DNA from: Bacillus sp. J37
GTDB lineage: Bacteria; Bacillota; Bacilli; Bacillales; Bacillaceae
Length of the DNA stretch: 64,000 bases
Assembly: GCF_000518865.1 (NCBI RefSeq)
Contig: NZ_KI912515.1
Coordinates: 1-64,000 of the forward strand
Direction of reading: 5' to 3'
Of the stretch, positions 15,613 through 24,366 are shown in pieces. How positions within the stretch are numbered: position 1 is the stretch's first letter; every line of letters starts with the position of its first letter. The position numbers and the translations under genes are program-made. Below the pieces are notes generated by a model. That model was not told the origin of the DNA and made no database searches. It was given only the letters and a program-made list of their open reading frames with translations.

Positions 15613-15635
15613 TATCCTCTTAAAGTAGTTGTCAA
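15613..15635 (-). promoter_or_regulatory. Promoter of the siderophore operon (-35 and -10)
   Basis: On the minus strand TTGACA lies at 15635-15630. After 17 bp a weak -10 (TACATT) follows, just upstream of the Fur box. Confidence 0.55.
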
Positions 15636-15945
15636 TAGAATATTTAGAAGGCAATGGGTACAAATACGCAAATTATTAGATGAAAATGATTTTTTAGAGG
15701 GCATGAAAAAAGTAATTAGACTCATTCATATTGATATACGCTAGGAACTGTATCATAAGTAAATGACACAAAAAAGAAACAGCACTCTCTAGTATGAAGG
15801 AGATGTACTGTTTCGTAATTTGAATGCCTAAATAAGTGGCGTGAATGATAGTCATTGTTAAGGAATGAAAAATAATTTTACGCTCAATCAAGAGCTATAG
15901 ATACATTTTTAAAATCTATAATATGGGACAATTTTATCTCGACAT
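15636..15945. other. Intergenic region, no gene seen
   Basis: About 310 bp. An imperfect dyad with AAACAG/CTGTTT arms lies at about 15777-15812. The open frame across 15694-15891 lacks an RBS and has low-complexity hydrophobic content, so it was not called. Confidence 0.4.
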
Positions 15946-16431
15946 TTATTTCCTAACAACAGGGATCCACATTTCACCAAATACTAAACCGTTTCGCTGT
16001 CCCATCTCAACTGTTGCATTCGGCCCGCCAACATAAGCAAAATCCTTTGCTTCAGGCAATACTTGACCAAAGGCGATGCCAGTGAGTGTATTACTCAATT
16101 CATCAGCTGTTTTTCCTTCCCCTTGAACAATCAGGTATTCCCCTTTAGGAAATTGAATAACTCTCGATGCTTCTGGTAGAGATTGCTCTGTCATGACGCC
16201 GGCATAATGCATCATCTTATTATTTACCGCTTCGTTCACAGCAAAAATGTAGTCATTTGTGGCTATAGATTTTAGAGTGTCAAGTCTTCCATCTTGTTTG
16301 ACTTCCTGCCAAAAGTCTACCTTTTCCTTGTTTATGCCAGCGTAGTCTGTATAATCGCTTTTTAGCTCAATTCCAATACCTAATACAGTGAAGCTTTCTT
16401 TTTCTTCCAGCGTATAATTTGTCATTTTCAA
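15946..16431 (-). CDS. yobU: GyrI-like effector-binding protein (YobU-like)
   Basis: It encodes 161 residues: a stand-alone SOUL/GyrI-like domain of the type fused to AraC and MerR regulators for ligand sensing. Typical features are FTVLGIGIELKSDY at the start, FPKGEYLIVQGEG in the middle and the C-terminal strand VFGEMWIPVVRK. It is divergent from a YobV-like WYL regulator, as in the B. subtilis yobU-yobV neighbourhood. It is probably controlled by that regulator or senses the same ligand (inference). Confidence 0.75.
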   Translation of the reverse strand: MKMTNYTLEEKESFTVLGIGIELKSDYTDYAGINKEKVDFWQEVKQDGRLDTLKSIATNDYIFAVNEAVNNKMMHYAGVMTEQSLPEASRVIQFPKGEYLIVQGEGKTADELSNTLTGIAFGQVLPEAKDFAYVGGPNATVEMGQRNGLVFGEMWIPVVRK

Positions 16432-16536
16432 AACCTTCCTTTTTTATAAGTTTTTTCAAATGATTTGTCTTTTCACTTGATGAGTTTATAATATTCCTTA
16501 ATCATGTCAAAAAATGATACTGTTTAGGAGGATCCG

Positions 16537-17499
16537 ATGAAAAAAGTTGAACGAATTAATATTATCATGCGATATATCAACAACCGATCCCACTTTACAA
16601 TTTCTGAGATTATGCAAGAATTTAGTATCTCCCGTTCCACTGCTATTAGAGATATAAGAGAAATTGAAGGAATGGGGATGCCGCTTGTCGCTGAAGTAGG
16701 AAGGGATGGGGGCTACTCTGTCATGAACAATTCTGTACTGCCCACCGTTCGCTTTACTGATAATGAGATTAAAGCTCTTTTTATTGCCTTTATGGCTACA
16801 AGAAATCAACAACTCCCTTATCTAAAGAGCCGTCAGTCTTTAGCGGAAAAATTACTTGGCCTCATCTCTGAAAATCAGCAGGATGAATTAGTATTATTAA
16901 ATCAAATCTTGCTTTTTGAAGGGACCAACCCAAATAATCCAGACCTGCTTGAACTGTCAGACCTGCCCCATCCAATTTTAGAAAAACTTATCCAAGCACT
17001 TCTTTTGGATAGCTACTTATTGATTACCATCAAAGAGGAGAAGGAAATAATATCGTATCCAATCTATCTTCTGCACCTTTATCGTGAAAAAAATATTTGG
17101 TTGATTGAAGGCTTTGACTTAAAAGAAGAAAAGAGACAAATTTTCCCCGTAGACAATCTCATCAATGTTAAACAATATCCTGTGAAAAACAGATTAAGCA
17201 AGAAAACTATTTTGGAAAAATTAAATAAGCAGGAAGAAGTAATAAATCTTGTGGTTGAACTTGGTCCAAAGGCGATTGCCCAGTTCAAAAAATACCATCT
17301 TTTAAAAGTCTCAATTTCCTATACAAATCCTTACCAAACCACAGCTTTACTAAAGACTTTTATCAATGTTAATAATCTGGAAGAATTGACGGAAATGATC
17401 AATTGGCTGCTTTTCCTAGGTGAGGATATCAAGGTCAAGGAAATGCCTCAAGAAGTCATAGAACGTTTAAACATGAGATTAAACCTATACTGCCCATAA
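16537..17499 (+). CDS. yobV: HTH/WYL-domain transcriptional regulator (YobV-like)
   Basis: It encodes 320 residues. An N-terminal HTH_11/DeoR-type winged helix (about 1-60; FTISEIMQEFSISRSTAIRDIREIE) is followed by a WYL sensor domain (about 140-215; LHLYREKNIWLIEGFDLKEEKRQIFPVDNL) and a C-terminal WCX region. WYL proteins sense small molecules or nucleic acids and act as repressors or activators. Its RBS AGGAGG is ideal. The 105-bp divergent region with the yobU-like gene is the likely operator zone. Confidence 0.85.
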   Translation: MKKVERINIIMRYINNRSHFTISEIMQEFSISRSTAIRDIREIEGMGMPLVAEVGRDGGYSVMNNSVLPTVRFTDNEIKALFIAFMATRNQQLPYLKSRQSLAEKLLGLISENQQDELVLLNQILLFEGTNPNNPDLLELSDLPHPILEKLIQALLLDSYLLITIKEEKEIISYPIYLLHLYREKNIWLIEGFDLKEEKRQIFPVDNLINVKQYPVKNRLSKKTILEKLNKQEEVINLVVELGPKAIAQFKKYHLLKVSISYTNPYQTTALLKTFINVNNLEELTEMINWLLFLGEDIKVKEMPQEVIERLNMRLNLYCP

Positions 17500-17635
17500 T
17501 TTCTACCAGTTTAAACCTCATTTAGATACGTTACGAAAACCGTATTCATAAATTTGAGCTTAAAAAATGCTCCAGTATATTAAAATAATGGTATATTTTA
17601 GTGTGTAATTATCAATGGATAACAAAGGGGGATGT

Positions 17636-18844
17636 ATGAAGGAGTTTCATAATAAATTAAACAAAAAAATGTACTATATAGTTGTATTAATTGTAATAGC
17701 TATGATGATAATGGGCTTGATGATTAATAATCCGCGTATGGGAGAGTTCGAGTTTGGTTATATCTTTCATATTATATGGGTGTTTGTTTTGTCCATTTGT
17801 TTATTACTTTATCCTAAACATGGTACAGAAGCCCTTCGAATCATGATCACAGTCATTGCAGGTGTTTACTTTTATACACTTTTCTTTTTATATCCAGAGA
17901 CGTGGTCCAACTTTATTTTACTATGTTTTATTCCGGCATTTTCGATTCTATTTTTTGATTCAAAGCTTTTTTATTTTTCATTGTTATCAAATTTTGTATC
18001 AATCCTATTATTATTTTGCTATATTATGACTTTTGATCAAGGAAACCGGTATCCTTACATAGAAGAGGATATAATAGGAAATTTGATCAACTTTATTGCG
18101 AGCCAAATTATTGTCTATTTTATTTTTTACTTAACGAATAGGCGAATAAAACAACAACAATTGTATTATGAACAAATACAACAATCTGGTCGTTTGAAGA
18201 TAACAGGCCAACTTTCAGCTGCTGTTGCACATGAAATTAGAAATCCTTTGACCGTTGTGAAGGGATTTTTACAGTTATTTGAACAAGACACTTCATTTTC
18301 CGCCGAGAGAAAAGGGCATCTTGCTTTGATGATTGATGAGTTAGGAACGGCAGAACAGGTCATTTCTCAATTTTTATCTGTTGCCAAACCGGAAAAAGAA
18401 AAGGTACTTGAAACAGTGGATGTAAAGCTGGTTCTACAGAGTGTTAAAGATTTACTACATTCATATGGACTTTTACATAATAATCGAATCGAATTAAACA
18501 TAATGGGTGATTGTACTATTTCTATTAATACCATAGAGTTTAAACAACTATTAATCAATATTATTAAAAATGCCATTGAGGCATCTAAAATGGGTGATTT
18601 AGTCCTTGTAACAGCTAGAAGTGAAAAAGGTTTTGTTGTAATTAATGTTACTGATCATGGAAGAGGGATGTCGGAAGAAGAGGTTGCATCTCTTGGAACT
18701 CCTTTTTATTCTTTAAAAAGTAAAGGAACAGGATTAGGAATGATGATTTGCTTTAATATTGTAGAAAGATATAAAGGAACAATTGACTTCCAAACTTCTA
18801 AGGGGCATGGAACGACAGTTACGATACGCTTTCCTTCAATATAA
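17636..18844 (+). CDS. Membrane sensor histidine kinase, KinB-like
   Basis: It encodes 402 residues from ATG 17636 (AAAGGGGGA just upstream; the in-frame ATG 17615 would put this RBS inside the gene). About six TM spans occupy residues 10-170. The HisKA box is VAHEIRNPLTVVKGFLQLF with phospho-acceptor His 199. The ATPase domain has N-box NIIKNAIEAS, G1 DHGRGM and GTGLGMMI. Layout and catalytic sequences resemble B. subtilis KinB, which feeds the sporulation phosphorelay; no response regulator is adjacent, as expected for such orphan kinases. There is no kapB-like partner either. Confidence 0.85.
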   Translation: MKEFHNKLNKKMYYIVVLIVIAMMIMGLMINNPRMGEFEFGYIFHIIWVFVLSICLLLYPKHGTEALRIMITVIAGVYFYTLFFLYPETWSNFILLCFIPAFSILFFDSKLFYFSLLSNFVSILLLFCYIMTFDQGNRYPYIEEDIIGNLINFIASQIIVYFIFYLTNRRIKQQQLYYEQIQQSGRLKITGQLSAAVAHEIRNPLTVVKGFLQLFEQDTSFSAERKGHLALMIDELGTAEQVISQFLSVAKPEKEKVLETVDVKLVLQSVKDLLHSYGLLHNNRIELNIMGDCTISINTIEFKQLLINIIKNAIEASKMGDLVLVTARSEKGFVVINVTDHGRGMSEEEVASLGTPFYSLKSKGTGLGMMICFNIVERYKGTIDFQTSKGHGTTVTIRFPSI

Positions 18845-19075
18845 TTCATTATAGGTAGCGTTTCTTTATTATATGGACCTAAGAGATCTCTTACGGTGGT
18901 CTTTGTTCCACATCCTTAGCTGATAGTAATATTACAAAAGTGAAGGTATAAATAAGGTTAGCGATGTAGTCTAGGAATGAAAAAAACTAGAATATTCTAT
19001 TTATTCACCCCCATAATACATGTTGACGATCGTATTTTTTATAATGCAATCATATTAAAATACGAGGGGAATTAT

Positions 19076-19792
19076 ATGACACTAACTAAGGGTGCCCTTG
19101 CTATGATATTAGCAGGTGCTGTTACGTTTTCTGTCACCAACAGCTTGTTAGTCGATCAGTCTTCTAAACTATTAATGAAAGAAAATGCTTTAAGGATATT
19201 CGAAGACAGGGAAAAAGAGGGTATAATCAGCCAAGCTGAAAAAATGGTGAAAGATCAAACGCCAACAATGGACGTGCAAAAAGGTCAAACCAAGCTTTCT
19301 AATGATAGTCCTAATAACACGGCTATAGAAAGTAAGAACATGAGTAATATGGATCAAGCAGCTAGTCAACAGAATACCAAAGTATTGAAAACGAGTACGA
19401 CAACAAATCTAGCTAGTACGAATGAGACAATAATAACAACACCTGCTGTAACTACGAAGCCTAAGACAAGTGTAAAATCATCAACAACTACGCAGAGGGA
19501 AACTGGTACAACAAGTGGACCAACAACAACTACTGCAGAAGCGACACCTGAGACAAGTGAAAGGCCAACACCAACAGTAAGTAAACCAACAGCCGCTGCT
19601 GCAGAAACAAAACCTAAGACAAGCAAAAAAGAAACAACGACTACAACCCCGCCAAAGAAAACTAATCAAAACAGCGAACTAACAACGACAACCAACCGTG
19701 GACAAGAAGTTTCTCAATCCGCAAAAGAAAAAGCTGCAAATCAAATTGATGAAAAAGAAAACAACGAAAAAAATAGTCATTCTCTTAAATAG
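19076..19792 (+). CDS. Thr-rich protein with N-terminal membrane anchor
   Basis: It encodes 238 residues from ATG 19076 (GAGGGG upstream). One hydrophobic segment (about 6-24, ALAMILAGAVTFSVTNSLLV) serves as signal or anchor. The rest is a hydrophilic, low-complexity Thr/Lys/Pro/Ala-rich chain with repeats of the type TTKPKTS and ETKPKTSKK, ending in a charged tail. It is probably an extracytoplasmic or wall-spanning protein. No LPXTG sorting signal or enzyme domain is seen. It lies just downstream of the sensor kinase gene. Confidence 0.6.
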   Translation: MTLTKGALAMILAGAVTFSVTNSLLVDQSSKLLMKENALRIFEDREKEGIISQAEKMVKDQTPTMDVQKGQTKLSNDSPNNTAIESKNMSNMDQAASQQNTKVLKTSTTTNLASTNETIITTPAVTTKPKTSVKSSTTTQRETGTTSGPTTTTAEATPETSERPTPTVSKPTAAAAETKPKTSKKETTTTTPPKKTNQNSELTTTTNRGQEVSQSAKEKAANQIDEKENNEKNSHSLK

Positions 19793-19823
19793 GATCACCA
19801 AAAATTATGGTGATCCTTGTTCT
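19792..19823 (+). terminator. Terminator after the Thr-rich protein gene
   Basis: GGATCACC at 19792-19799 pairs with GGTGATCC at 19809-19816, followed by TTGTTCT. The T tract is imperfect. Confidence 0.7.
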
Positions 19824-19879
19824 GTTATTAAGCGAGAATTATGCTGCTATAACGGCCGTTAATTTGGGATAAATCAATT

Positions 19880-19910
19880 AAAAGAGGCCTTTCCTAAAAT
19901 GGGAAAGACC
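19880..19910 (-). terminator. Terminator of the large polysaccharide protein gene
   Basis: On the minus strand GGTCTTTCC and GGAAAGGCC pair across a short loop (19886-19910) and are followed by TCTTTT. It lies 24 bp past the stop at 19934. Confidence 0.75.
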
Positions 19911-19933
19911 ATAAAAAATTTCATTATAACGAT

Positions 19934-22900
19934 TTAACCAATCTTTTCAAAAGAGGCTTCCTGAGTTACATTCCCTTTTCGTTTTAGTTTATTCCAACCA
20001 ACAGTTACTCCCTTTATTGCCGAGAAGATAGACTTTATTACCACATAAGTCATAAGCTGTTTATACAAGATTCGTTGCAAAAACAATGAAACCAATGGTT
20101 TAGGGCTTTCCTTCTCCAATCGAAACGCATATAGGGAAGTAAATAAATCCAACAAGTAAAAAAGAGTAAATCCAATGGCTGCTTTTTCAGGGTGTGTGTT
20201 AAAAAGGGCCAAAATGAATAATACATCAGCAATAGGTGATATGGTTTGATAGATATATTGGAAAAGCCACATGTTTGGAAGGGCGATATACCCTAATGAG
20301 TTATGTTTTTTATTGAATAAAGCTTCACGATGTTTCCATAAGCATTGTAACGTTCCATACACCCAACGATAACGCTGTTTTACCAGACTTTTAATATCCT
20401 CTGGGACTTCTGTATAGGCATAAGCCTTTTCTTCAAATTCAACCTTTTTTCCATTACGTAAAAGAGTAAGAGTGATATCGGTATCCTCTGCGAGTGTATC
20501 CTCTTTAAAGTATCCAGCTTCTTCTACCGCCGTCTTTCTCCATGCACCAATTGCACCTGGTACAACTGTAATGCAATTGAGAGCTGCAAAGGCTCTTCTC
20601 TCTAGATTAAAGCCTGTCACATATTCAATATGCTGCCAGTTTGTTAGAAGGTTCCTCTTATTACCGACCTTGACATTACCTGAAACAGCAGCAACATTTT
20701 TATTTTTAAAATGGTTCACTAGCAATGAGATGGCATTCCCGGCAATAAGTGTATCAGCGTCAAGAGCAACGACAATTTCTCCTCTTGCTTCTTTAAATCC
20801 AAGATTAACAGCGGAAGATTTTCCTGCATTGCTCTTTTTAATTAATCTAACGAGAGGGTTGTTTGCATATATTTCTTGAACAACACCGGCAGTATCATCC
20901 TTTGACCCATCGTCGATTACAAGTATCTCAAAAGCAGAGTAATCGCTGGATAATATAGACTGAATTGTTTTGCCTATAACTTTTTCCTCGTTATAAGCGG
21001 CAATAACGACACTGACAAAGGGTGTAAAGCTAGGGTCGATTTCCGTCTCTTTATACTGTTTGATCTGTTTTCGAGAAAGGAAAACGAAAATAACTAGTCG
21101 CAAGATTCCTAAAATGATAGCTGAGTAGAACAGAAAGCTTAACCCTGAGTGCCACGCTTTTATGACCATGAATACAGCTTTATCATAGACTGAATAGGGG
21201 CTGCTCTGATCAACAGGGGGGCTAATCTGACTATCACTTTTTTCTATTAGATCACCAATGGTGGTAAATGTGTAGCCTCGATCTTTAAGCTCCTTAATTA
21301 TAATAGGCAAGGCCTCTACAGTATTAGAGCGGTCACCGCCACCATCGTGCAGCAAAATAACATTTCCTTCAGACAGCTGATCCAATACCCGATTTACAAT
21401 TTCTTGACTAGAGATTTTTTTCCAATCATCAGAGTCAATGAATTCACCGACCATGGTATATCCCATATTCTGTGCTCGCAATATAGGTATCAATTCACTC
21501 TTTGTGCCCGGTTCTGCATTGGCTACATACGGTGGACGAAAAAGGGTCATTGAATGACCAGTGATTTCTTGAAATAAACGCTGATTTGCATTTAGCTCCA
21601 TTTTTGTTTGAAATGGTGAGATAGATGTAAGATCAGGATGGGTAAATGTATGGTTGCCAATTTCATGACCTTCATTGTGCATCCTTTTAACAAGTTCCCG
21701 ATGCATTAAAGCATTCTCTCCAACAATAAAGAAAGATCCTTTAATCTGATTCTTGTTCAAAATGTCCAAAATTTGTGATGTATAGGTTGGATCGGGACCA
21801 TCATCAAAGGAAAGGACGACTTCCTTCTTTTTGGATTTACCATAACGAGCCACCTCTATAGGCTTTGGTAATTTAACGTAGGTTACGTTTTCTATCATCC
21901 CAAATGAATTTAATTGAATCGTTCTATTACCTTTTTCTGATTCAGAAACGAATTTTAAAATCTCTCCAGCGCCTGTATAGTGAATAGATTCAGGGCTGAC
22001 CAAAGTTTTAAGAGCATTGGATGGATGATGAATTTCACTTGGTTTATTAATGTAATTCCAGATAGAAGGATCTTCAGAACCGAGACGCCAAACAGCTATT
22101 CCTGTTGAACCGCTATCTATCGCAATCTTCATTTGATTATAAAATGTAGCAGCATCTAAAAACCAAACAGTATGACTTTTTCCGTTTAATTTGTATCGTA
22201 AATAAGGATTGCCTATTTGCTTATTCCAATGGATTTGCAGGTTGGTTCCAATTCCCATTTTCATGATATCCTGGAAAGCTATCACCTCTGCAGGCTGTTT
22301 AGAGTTTTTTTCCCAGTCATAACCATAGCTTCCTAAAGCAACTATCAGTTTTTCTGAAGGAATATTGAGTTGGCTTAAGCTCTCTTTTACCCAATCAGTT
22401 GAAGCCACAGGCCCAGGATTGCTCAAGGAGTGGTGTTGATCATATAGCATGATAATCATTCGATCAGCGTTAGCTGCTAAAGAAGCATAGTCATAGCTAT
22501 TATTCTGTGGCGGAACATCTAATGTCACCATAAGGTCATGCTGATGAAATGCTTTATAAACTTTCTCCATAAAATGAGTGAAATTATTTTTGTCATTTGG
22601 ATTGATTGCTTCAAAGTCAATATTTATTCCGTCTAAATCATTTGTTCTTACATAATCCAACATATTTTTAATAAAAAGATCTTCAGCTCCGGGAGTAGTA
22701 AATAACCGGTGCAGTGTATCACCATCCCATTTGTTATGAATAAAATTATTAACTACCGGGAGAATCTTTATATTATGTGCTTTTGCTTCTGAAACAATAG
22801 ACTTGTCTATGCTGGAGTTAAGGGTAAGAGTAGGAGAAAGCTGCAGCCACTCTGGCACTAATGTTGTAATCGAATCTATATTTTCTTTGAAAGAGATTTT

Positions 22901-23629
22901 ACTATTTTCGTCCCAATTGACGTAAAAACCATAAACTTCTTGATTGCTTTGCATTTTTTGAGTCAATTGACCCAGGTTTTTCTGAATAAGAGGAGAAGGA
23001 TTTGTTTGCTGAACCTGTGAAGTAAGTTCTTCTTCCGTGAAACTTGTATTAATTGGCTCGATTTCGCTCTTTTCAGTACTATTATTCAATTGAAGTTCTG
23101 GAAATACAGGGTTTGTATTAAGGCTTTCTATAAAAAAAGTTGATACTAAAACAATTAAAATTGTAAAGCCTGCACTCATCCGTTTAATAATTGACCAGCG
23201 TCTTTTGGCGGGATCAAGAAAGATTGGCTCTTTGTTTCGATCACTTTTTTTTAGTCCTAAATTGTAAAACCAATGGAAGAAAAAGTAGCAGACAAGACCA
23301 ATCAATCCTCCGAATACCCCTGATGCAATTAGCTGTGAAGATTGTATTTTCATTTTTAGGAAGGAGAAAAACCAGTAATTTTCAAATATATCTAAATCCA
23401 GCAATGGTAATTGACGGATGTTAGGAATAAAAATGGTCATCAATGTTCCAAGGAATAAGGCGATGATATTAAGACGTAACAAAAGTGAAAAAGCGATTAA
23501 TAATGGAATTCTTAAGTTATCTAATGGTAAAAATGCCAGAAAAAAACCAAGGGTACTTGCAATTGCTCCTGCACTTCCAGTGACAGGTGCAAAAAATGAT
23601 CTGACAATCCACCTAAAAACTTGATTCAT
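19934..23629 (-). CDS. Four-domain polysaccharide enzyme: DUF2062-like, GH18, NodB deacetylase, GT2
   Basis: It encodes 1231 residues from ATG 23629 (GGGGGAG just upstream; the longer frame to 23710 lacks an RBS). In order: an N-terminal membrane region like DUF2062 (about 1-130) and another TM near 155-175; an extracellular GH18-type domain (about 235-540) with DGINIDFEAI near 331-340; a NodB deacetylase domain (about 600-790) with SFDDGP, HTFTHPD and RPPY; TM spans near 830; a cytosolic GT2 domain (about 870-1100) with VIDDGS, ALDADT, AEDTDIT and QRYRW; then C-terminal TM spans. It probably polymerises a beta-linked GlcNAc-type polymer, deacetylates it and trims it outside the cell, joining roles that IcaA/PgaC and IcaB/PgaB divide between proteins (inference). 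Confidence 0.85.
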   Translation of the reverse strand: MNQVFRWIVRSFFAPVTGSAGAIASTLGFFLAFLPLDNLRIPLLIAFSLLLRLNIIALFLGTLMTIFIPNIRQLPLLDLDIFENYWFFSFLKMKIQSSQLIASGVFGGLIGLVCYFFFHWFYNLGLKKSDRNKEPIFLDPAKRRWSIIKRMSAGFTILIVLVSTFFIESLNTNPVFPELQLNNSTEKSEIEPINTSFTEEELTSQVQQTNPSPLIQKNLGQLTQKMQSNQEVYGFYVNWDENSKISFKENIDSITTLVPEWLQLSPTLTLNSSIDKSIVSEAKAHNIKILPVVNNFIHNKWDGDTLHRLFTTPGAEDLFIKNMLDYVRTNDLDGINIDFEAINPNDKNNFTHFMEKVYKAFHQHDLMVTLDVPPQNNSYDYASLAANADRMIIMLYDQHHSLSNPGPVASTDWVKESLSQLNIPSEKLIVALGSYGYDWEKNSKQPAEVIAFQDIMKMGIGTNLQIHWNKQIGNPYLRYKLNGKSHTVWFLDAATFYNQMKIAIDSGSTGIAVWRLGSEDPSIWNYINKPSEIHHPSNALKTLVSPESIHYTGAGEILKFVSESEKGNRTIQLNSFGMIENVTYVKLPKPIEVARYGKSKKKEVVLSFDDGPDPTYTSQILDILNKNQIKGSFFIVGENALMHRELVKRMHNEGHEIGNHTFTHPDLTSISPFQTKMELNANQRLFQEITGHSMTLFRPPYVANAEPGTKSELIPILRAQNMGYTMVGEFIDSDDWKKISSQEIVNRVLDQLSEGNVILLHDGGGDRSNTVEALPIIIKELKDRGYTFTTIGDLIEKSDSQISPPVDQSSPYSVYDKAVFMVIKAWHSGLSFLFYSAIILGILRLVIFVFLSRKQIKQYKETEIDPSFTPFVSVVIAAYNEEKVIGKTIQSILSSDYSAFEILVIDDGSKDDTAGVVQEIYANNPLVRLIKKSNAGKSSAVNLGFKEARGEIVVALDADTLIAGNAISLLVNHFKNKNVAAVSGNVKVGNKRNLLTNWQHIEYVTGFNLERRAFAALNCITVVPGAIGAWRKTAVEEAGYFKEDTLAEDTDITLTLLRNGKKVEFEEKAYAYTEVPEDIKSLVKQRYRWVYGTLQCLWKHREALFNKKHNSLGYIALPNMWLFQYIYQTISPIADVLFILALFNTHPEKAAIGFTLFYLLDLFTSLYAFRLEKESPKPLVSLFLQRILYKQLMTYVVIKSIFSAIKGVTVGWNKLKRKGNVTQEASFEKIG

Positions 23630-24366
23630 TAGACTCCCCCCACAGGTGTAGTGTCGAAAATGATAATTAACTTTTAACTTGATTTTGTACAATGAAATAA
23701 AATCTTTCAAAAACCACTAGATTGTATGAAAGTTATTGAAAAGGTGGTAATTTCTCTCGACAAAAAATGACTATCAACAAAAGCTTAGGTGATTATTTTG
23801 AATTTTTGGGGGTAGGTAAAAAAAGTACTGTATTTAAAAAAGAAAGAAGATGGTTAGAGGGCAATATAAAAACCTATACCGTCCCCTTGATTTTTTATTC
23901 TCTGATAGACAACAACTGGTTCGTAGTACTTTTGACAGATTTTGTTATAACTTGTACGACCATGTAGATATTTTTGTAAGCTAGGTATAATAGAATATTG
24001 AGATTATTATAGATTTATAGTACTGTTTAATTGACAGAAACTTACTAACCTACATATGTAAACGCTTCATAGTTGTAAGTATAACTTTTGAGGATTGGAG
24101 GTTTTGTAAGGATAAATAAGAAAATTAATGTTGATTAATGGTGCGTACAATTATTAGGTTTCATCTATTCATTCACTTAAATTTTTGCATGTAAAGACAT
24201 CCTTTTTTCGCTATTTTCATGTAAGAATAGGAACACCCCTTACATTCAGAAATATTAGGAAAGTTTAATCCCGATATAGTTTTATTGTTTTTATGTAGGG
24301 AGGAATAGGAGTCTGAAGAAATGGATGCGTTTTCATGTTCTTTGACAAAGGAGGAGAAGGAACAAA
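23630..24366. other. Divergent intergenic region, over 700 bp
   Basis: This region holds the 5' regions of the polysaccharide gene (minus) and the arabinanase gene (plus). The 66-codon frame at 23767-23967 has no RBS and was not called. A promoter with overlapping cre-like site is listed separately, implying an arabinanase leader of nearly 300 nt. Confidence 0.45.
24031..24070 (+). promoter_or_regulatory. Candidate promoter with cre-like (CcpA) site
   Basis: TTGACA at 24031-24036 is followed after 18 bp by TATGTA (24055-24060). The sequence ATGTAAACGCTTCAT (24056-24070) fits the cre consensus with one mismatch and overlaps the -10, as expected for glucose repression of an arabinan-degrading enzyme. 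Confidence 0.45.

Noticed and set aside
15694-15891. 65-codon minus-strand ORF
   Set aside because: No RBS, no family resemblance and it lies in a region with A/T-rich random composition.
19023-19045. TTGACG and TATAAT before the Thr-rich protein gene
   Set aside because: The spacer is only 11 bp, too short for a sigma-A promoter; only the -10 might be real.
19366-19669. Val-rich and Cys-rich minus-strand ORFs
   Set aside because: They are mirror frames of the repetitive Thr codons of the Thr-rich gene.
23767-23967. 66-codon plus-strand ORF between the polysaccharide and arabinanase genes
   Set aside because: No RBS near the start and no recognisable protein character.
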